A stretch of 5,470 nucleotides of DNA, from contig JAFWXB010000213.1 of the NCBI GenBank assembly GCA_017523185.1, positions 1 to 5,470 on the forward strand, read 5' to 3'. This document shows positions 4,019 to 5,470 of the stretch, piece by piece. Position numbers and translations under genes: made by a program. Within the stretch, counting starts at the first letter, position 1, and every line of letters begins with the position of its first letter. The notes below the pieces were generated by a model, which saw only the letters and a list, made by a program, of their open reading frames with translations, was not told the origin of the DNA and made no database searches. This DNA is from Lachnospiraceae bacterium. GTDB taxonomy: Bacteria; Bacillota_A; Clostridia; Lachnospirales; Lachnospiraceae.

Positions 4019-5470
4019 ATGATGAAAAAGGAAGTATTACTTACCATTTCTTTGTTGGCATCGAATAGAAAAGATACCATTCGTAAATGTTTGGATTCTT
4101 TAATACCTATTCGTAAAGCTGTTTCAAGTGAATTAATTATTGTAGATACAAGTGGAAATCCTGAAATTCGGAGTATTTTAGAAGAATATACAGATAAAAT
4201 TATACCATTTACTTGGTGTAATGATTTTGCAAAAGCAAGAAATACAGGCTTAGAACAGGCAAAAGGAGAATGGTTTTTATTTTTAGATGATGATGAATGG
4301 TTTATTGATTGCAAGGAAATCATTCAGTTTTTTACAGAAGGATATCATAAGCAATGTGGGCATGGAACATATATTGTACGAAGTTTTTTCGATAAGGAAA
4401 AGTTGGATTATAGTGATGCAGAATTAATACGATTGTTTAGATTACACGAGGGGATGAAATTTGTTAGTAAAATTCATGAGTATATGACACCTGTTTCGGG
4501 AAGTTGTGCAAGATTGAAGGCGATTGCAGAACATTCCGGATATTATTATAAAACTAAGGAAGAAAAGAAAAAACATTTTGAGAGAAATTATAAATTATTA
4601 GTAGAAATGTTGGAAGAAGAACCATATAATTTACATTTAAATACACAATTAGCACAAGAATATTTTTCTGTTGATAATTATGAAAAATTATATGAATGTG
4701 GAAAATATGGACTTGAAATATGTAATAAAATAGAAAGTTCTGTTGTTCTGAAAGAACAAGCAGGTATTAATAATATAGAACAATGTTATACACAAAAAGG
4801 AACTTTTTATATTGCAATGTTAATAGGCTTACGTCGTACACATCATTTAAAAGAAGGAGTTAAAATTGGACAACAAGCATTAGAAGATACGAATATGAGT
4901 AATCTTTGCAGAGCTTGTGTTTTTATCAATTTGGCAGATTGTTATTATCAAATCGGAAGTTATAAAGAAGCTAAAAATTATGTTGAACAATATTTATATT
5001 TAGCAGAAACAATTCCAAAAGATGAACATAAGTATTATATAGAAGTCCAAGCTCTTTTGGTTTCGAATGCACTTCAAGAATGGCAGATTATCAAAGCGTA
5101 TTCTATTTTAATTTGTTGTGGATTAAAAGAGAATGATTTGAATGTTTTAAAAATGTATATCAATAATTTGAGATGGGATGCTCCAAAAGTTTTTGTTTAT
5201 GAAATGATTATGGAAGCAATTATAGAAGCAATGCTTCATAATCCAAAAGAAGATATGTTTTTGGAACTTTTGCATATGATTGTAAAACAAAAAGGATTAC
5301 AAGAAGGTTTATTTGTATGTTTGCGAGCATGGGAATTAAGTGGTCGTAGTGGATGGGATATTATAGTAGAAAAGTTATCAAAAGTTTCGATTACAAATTG
5401 GCATTTGCTGTGGATAAAAGCAAAAAGTGGAAAAAATGAAGAACGTGTAGCAGAACATCTTTGTAAATTA
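4019..5470 (+). CDS. Glycosyltransferase family 2 with C-terminal TPR-like helices, 3' end outside window
   Basis: The frame is open from the ATG to the end of the window (484 residues, no stop). Residues 1-100 are a GT-A fold glycosyltransferase start: beta strand LLTISLLASNRKDTIRKCLD, ELIIVDTSG (nucleotide-sugar binding Asp at 43), FTWCNDFAKARNTGLEQAKG at 64-83, and FLFLDDDEWF (87-95) with the metal-binding DDD at 90-92. A later K-I-H-E (151-154) and a histidine followed by SGYYYK near 172-178 match the family that includes SunS-like enzymes. From about residue 185 the protein is helical, with a good TPR at about 298-331 (LADCYYQIGSYKEAKNYVEQ). No signal peptide or membrane segment is seen, so it is probably cytoplasmic. 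Its place after flagellin suggests O-glycosylation of flagellin, as known for genes next to flagellin in other clostridia, but a role on another protein or surface polymer is possible. The acceptor is inferred only. Confidence 0.88.
   Translation, partial: MMKKEVLLTISLLASNRKDTIRKCLDSLIPIRKAVSSELIIVDTSGNPEIRSILEEYTDKIIPFTWCNDFAKARNTGLEQAKGEWFLFLDDDEWFIDCKEIIQFFTEGYHKQCGHGTYIVRSFFDKEKLDYSDAELIRLFRLHEGMKFVSKIHEYMTPVSGSCARLKAIAEHSGYYYKTKEEKKKHFERNYKLLVEMLEEEPYNLHLNTQLAQEYFSVDNYEKLYECGKYGLEICNKIESSVVLKEQAGINNIEQCYTQKGTFYIAMLIGLRRTHHLKEGVKIGQQALEDTNMSNLCRACVFINLADCYYQIGSYKEAKNYVEQYLYLAETIPKDEHKYYIEVQALLVSNALQEWQIIKAYSILICCGLKENDLNVLKMYINNLRWDAPKVFVYEMIMEAIIEAMLHNPKEDMFLELLHMIVKQKGLQEGLFVCLRAWELSGRSGWDIIVEKLSKVSITNWHLLWIKAKSGKNEERVAEHLCKL

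Noticed and set aside
4015..4323. Minus-strand open frame of 102 residues
   Set aside because: It lies antisense to the glycosyltransferase start, which has clear family motifs; the minus frame has no recognisable motif.
1..5470. CRISPR arrays, insertion sequences, tRNA or rRNA genes
   Set aside because: No regularly spaced direct repeats, transposase-like frames, terminal inverted repeats or tRNA-like cloverleaf segments were seen.

Overview
This window is a late-flagellar gene block from an AT-rich, low-GC Gram-positive bacterium, most likely a motile gut-type Lachnospiraceae (Clostridium cluster XIVa, the Roseburia / Eubacterium rectale / Butyrivibrio kind). The assignment rests on the flagellin N-terminus ([16 protein letters not shown]), the gene order fliD-fliS-chaperone-flagellin, the AT-rich codon use and the Firmicute-type ribosome sites. 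The genus is not determined. All genes lie on the + strand.

Layout. Bases 1-1247 hold the 3' part of fliD (filament cap), with its start outside the window. After 16 bases comes fliS (1264-1647, flagellin export chaperone). After 19 bases comes a small all-helical gene (1667-2143) that looks like a FliT/FlgN-type chaperone. The tight spacing indicates one operon, closed by a hairpin terminator at 2151-2194. Bases 2195-2401 are a regulatory region: an A/T-rich tract, a near-consensus sigma-28 (SigD/FliA) promoter, and a leader of about 130 nt. The leader contains a long bulged hairpin, a short hairpin presenting GGA in its loop, and a perfect Shine-Dalgarno that also contains GGA, which resembles CsrA control of hag in Bacillus subtilis. 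The flagellin gene runs 2402-3799 (465 aa; the reading frame is open further upstream to a TTG at 2357, but that stretch is leader RNA). It is followed by a structured 3' UTR and a strong GNRA-tetraloop terminator at 3919-3947. From 4019 to the window end runs an incomplete glycosyltransferase family 2 protein with TPR-like helices, a candidate flagellin or cell-surface glycosyltransferase.

How the parts work together. Sigma-28 would fire flagellin only after hook completion. CsrA, probably antagonised by FliW encoded elsewhere, would tune flagellin translation. FliS and the helical chaperone would keep flagellin and probably FliD export-ready. FliD caps the growing filament, and the glycosyltransferase may decorate the surface-exposed flagellin core.

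No wholly new system is evident. The parts most worth a second look are the flagellin leader RNA, the tandemly duplicated module with weaker codon optimisation in the flagellin variable region, and the adjacent GT2-TPR gene.
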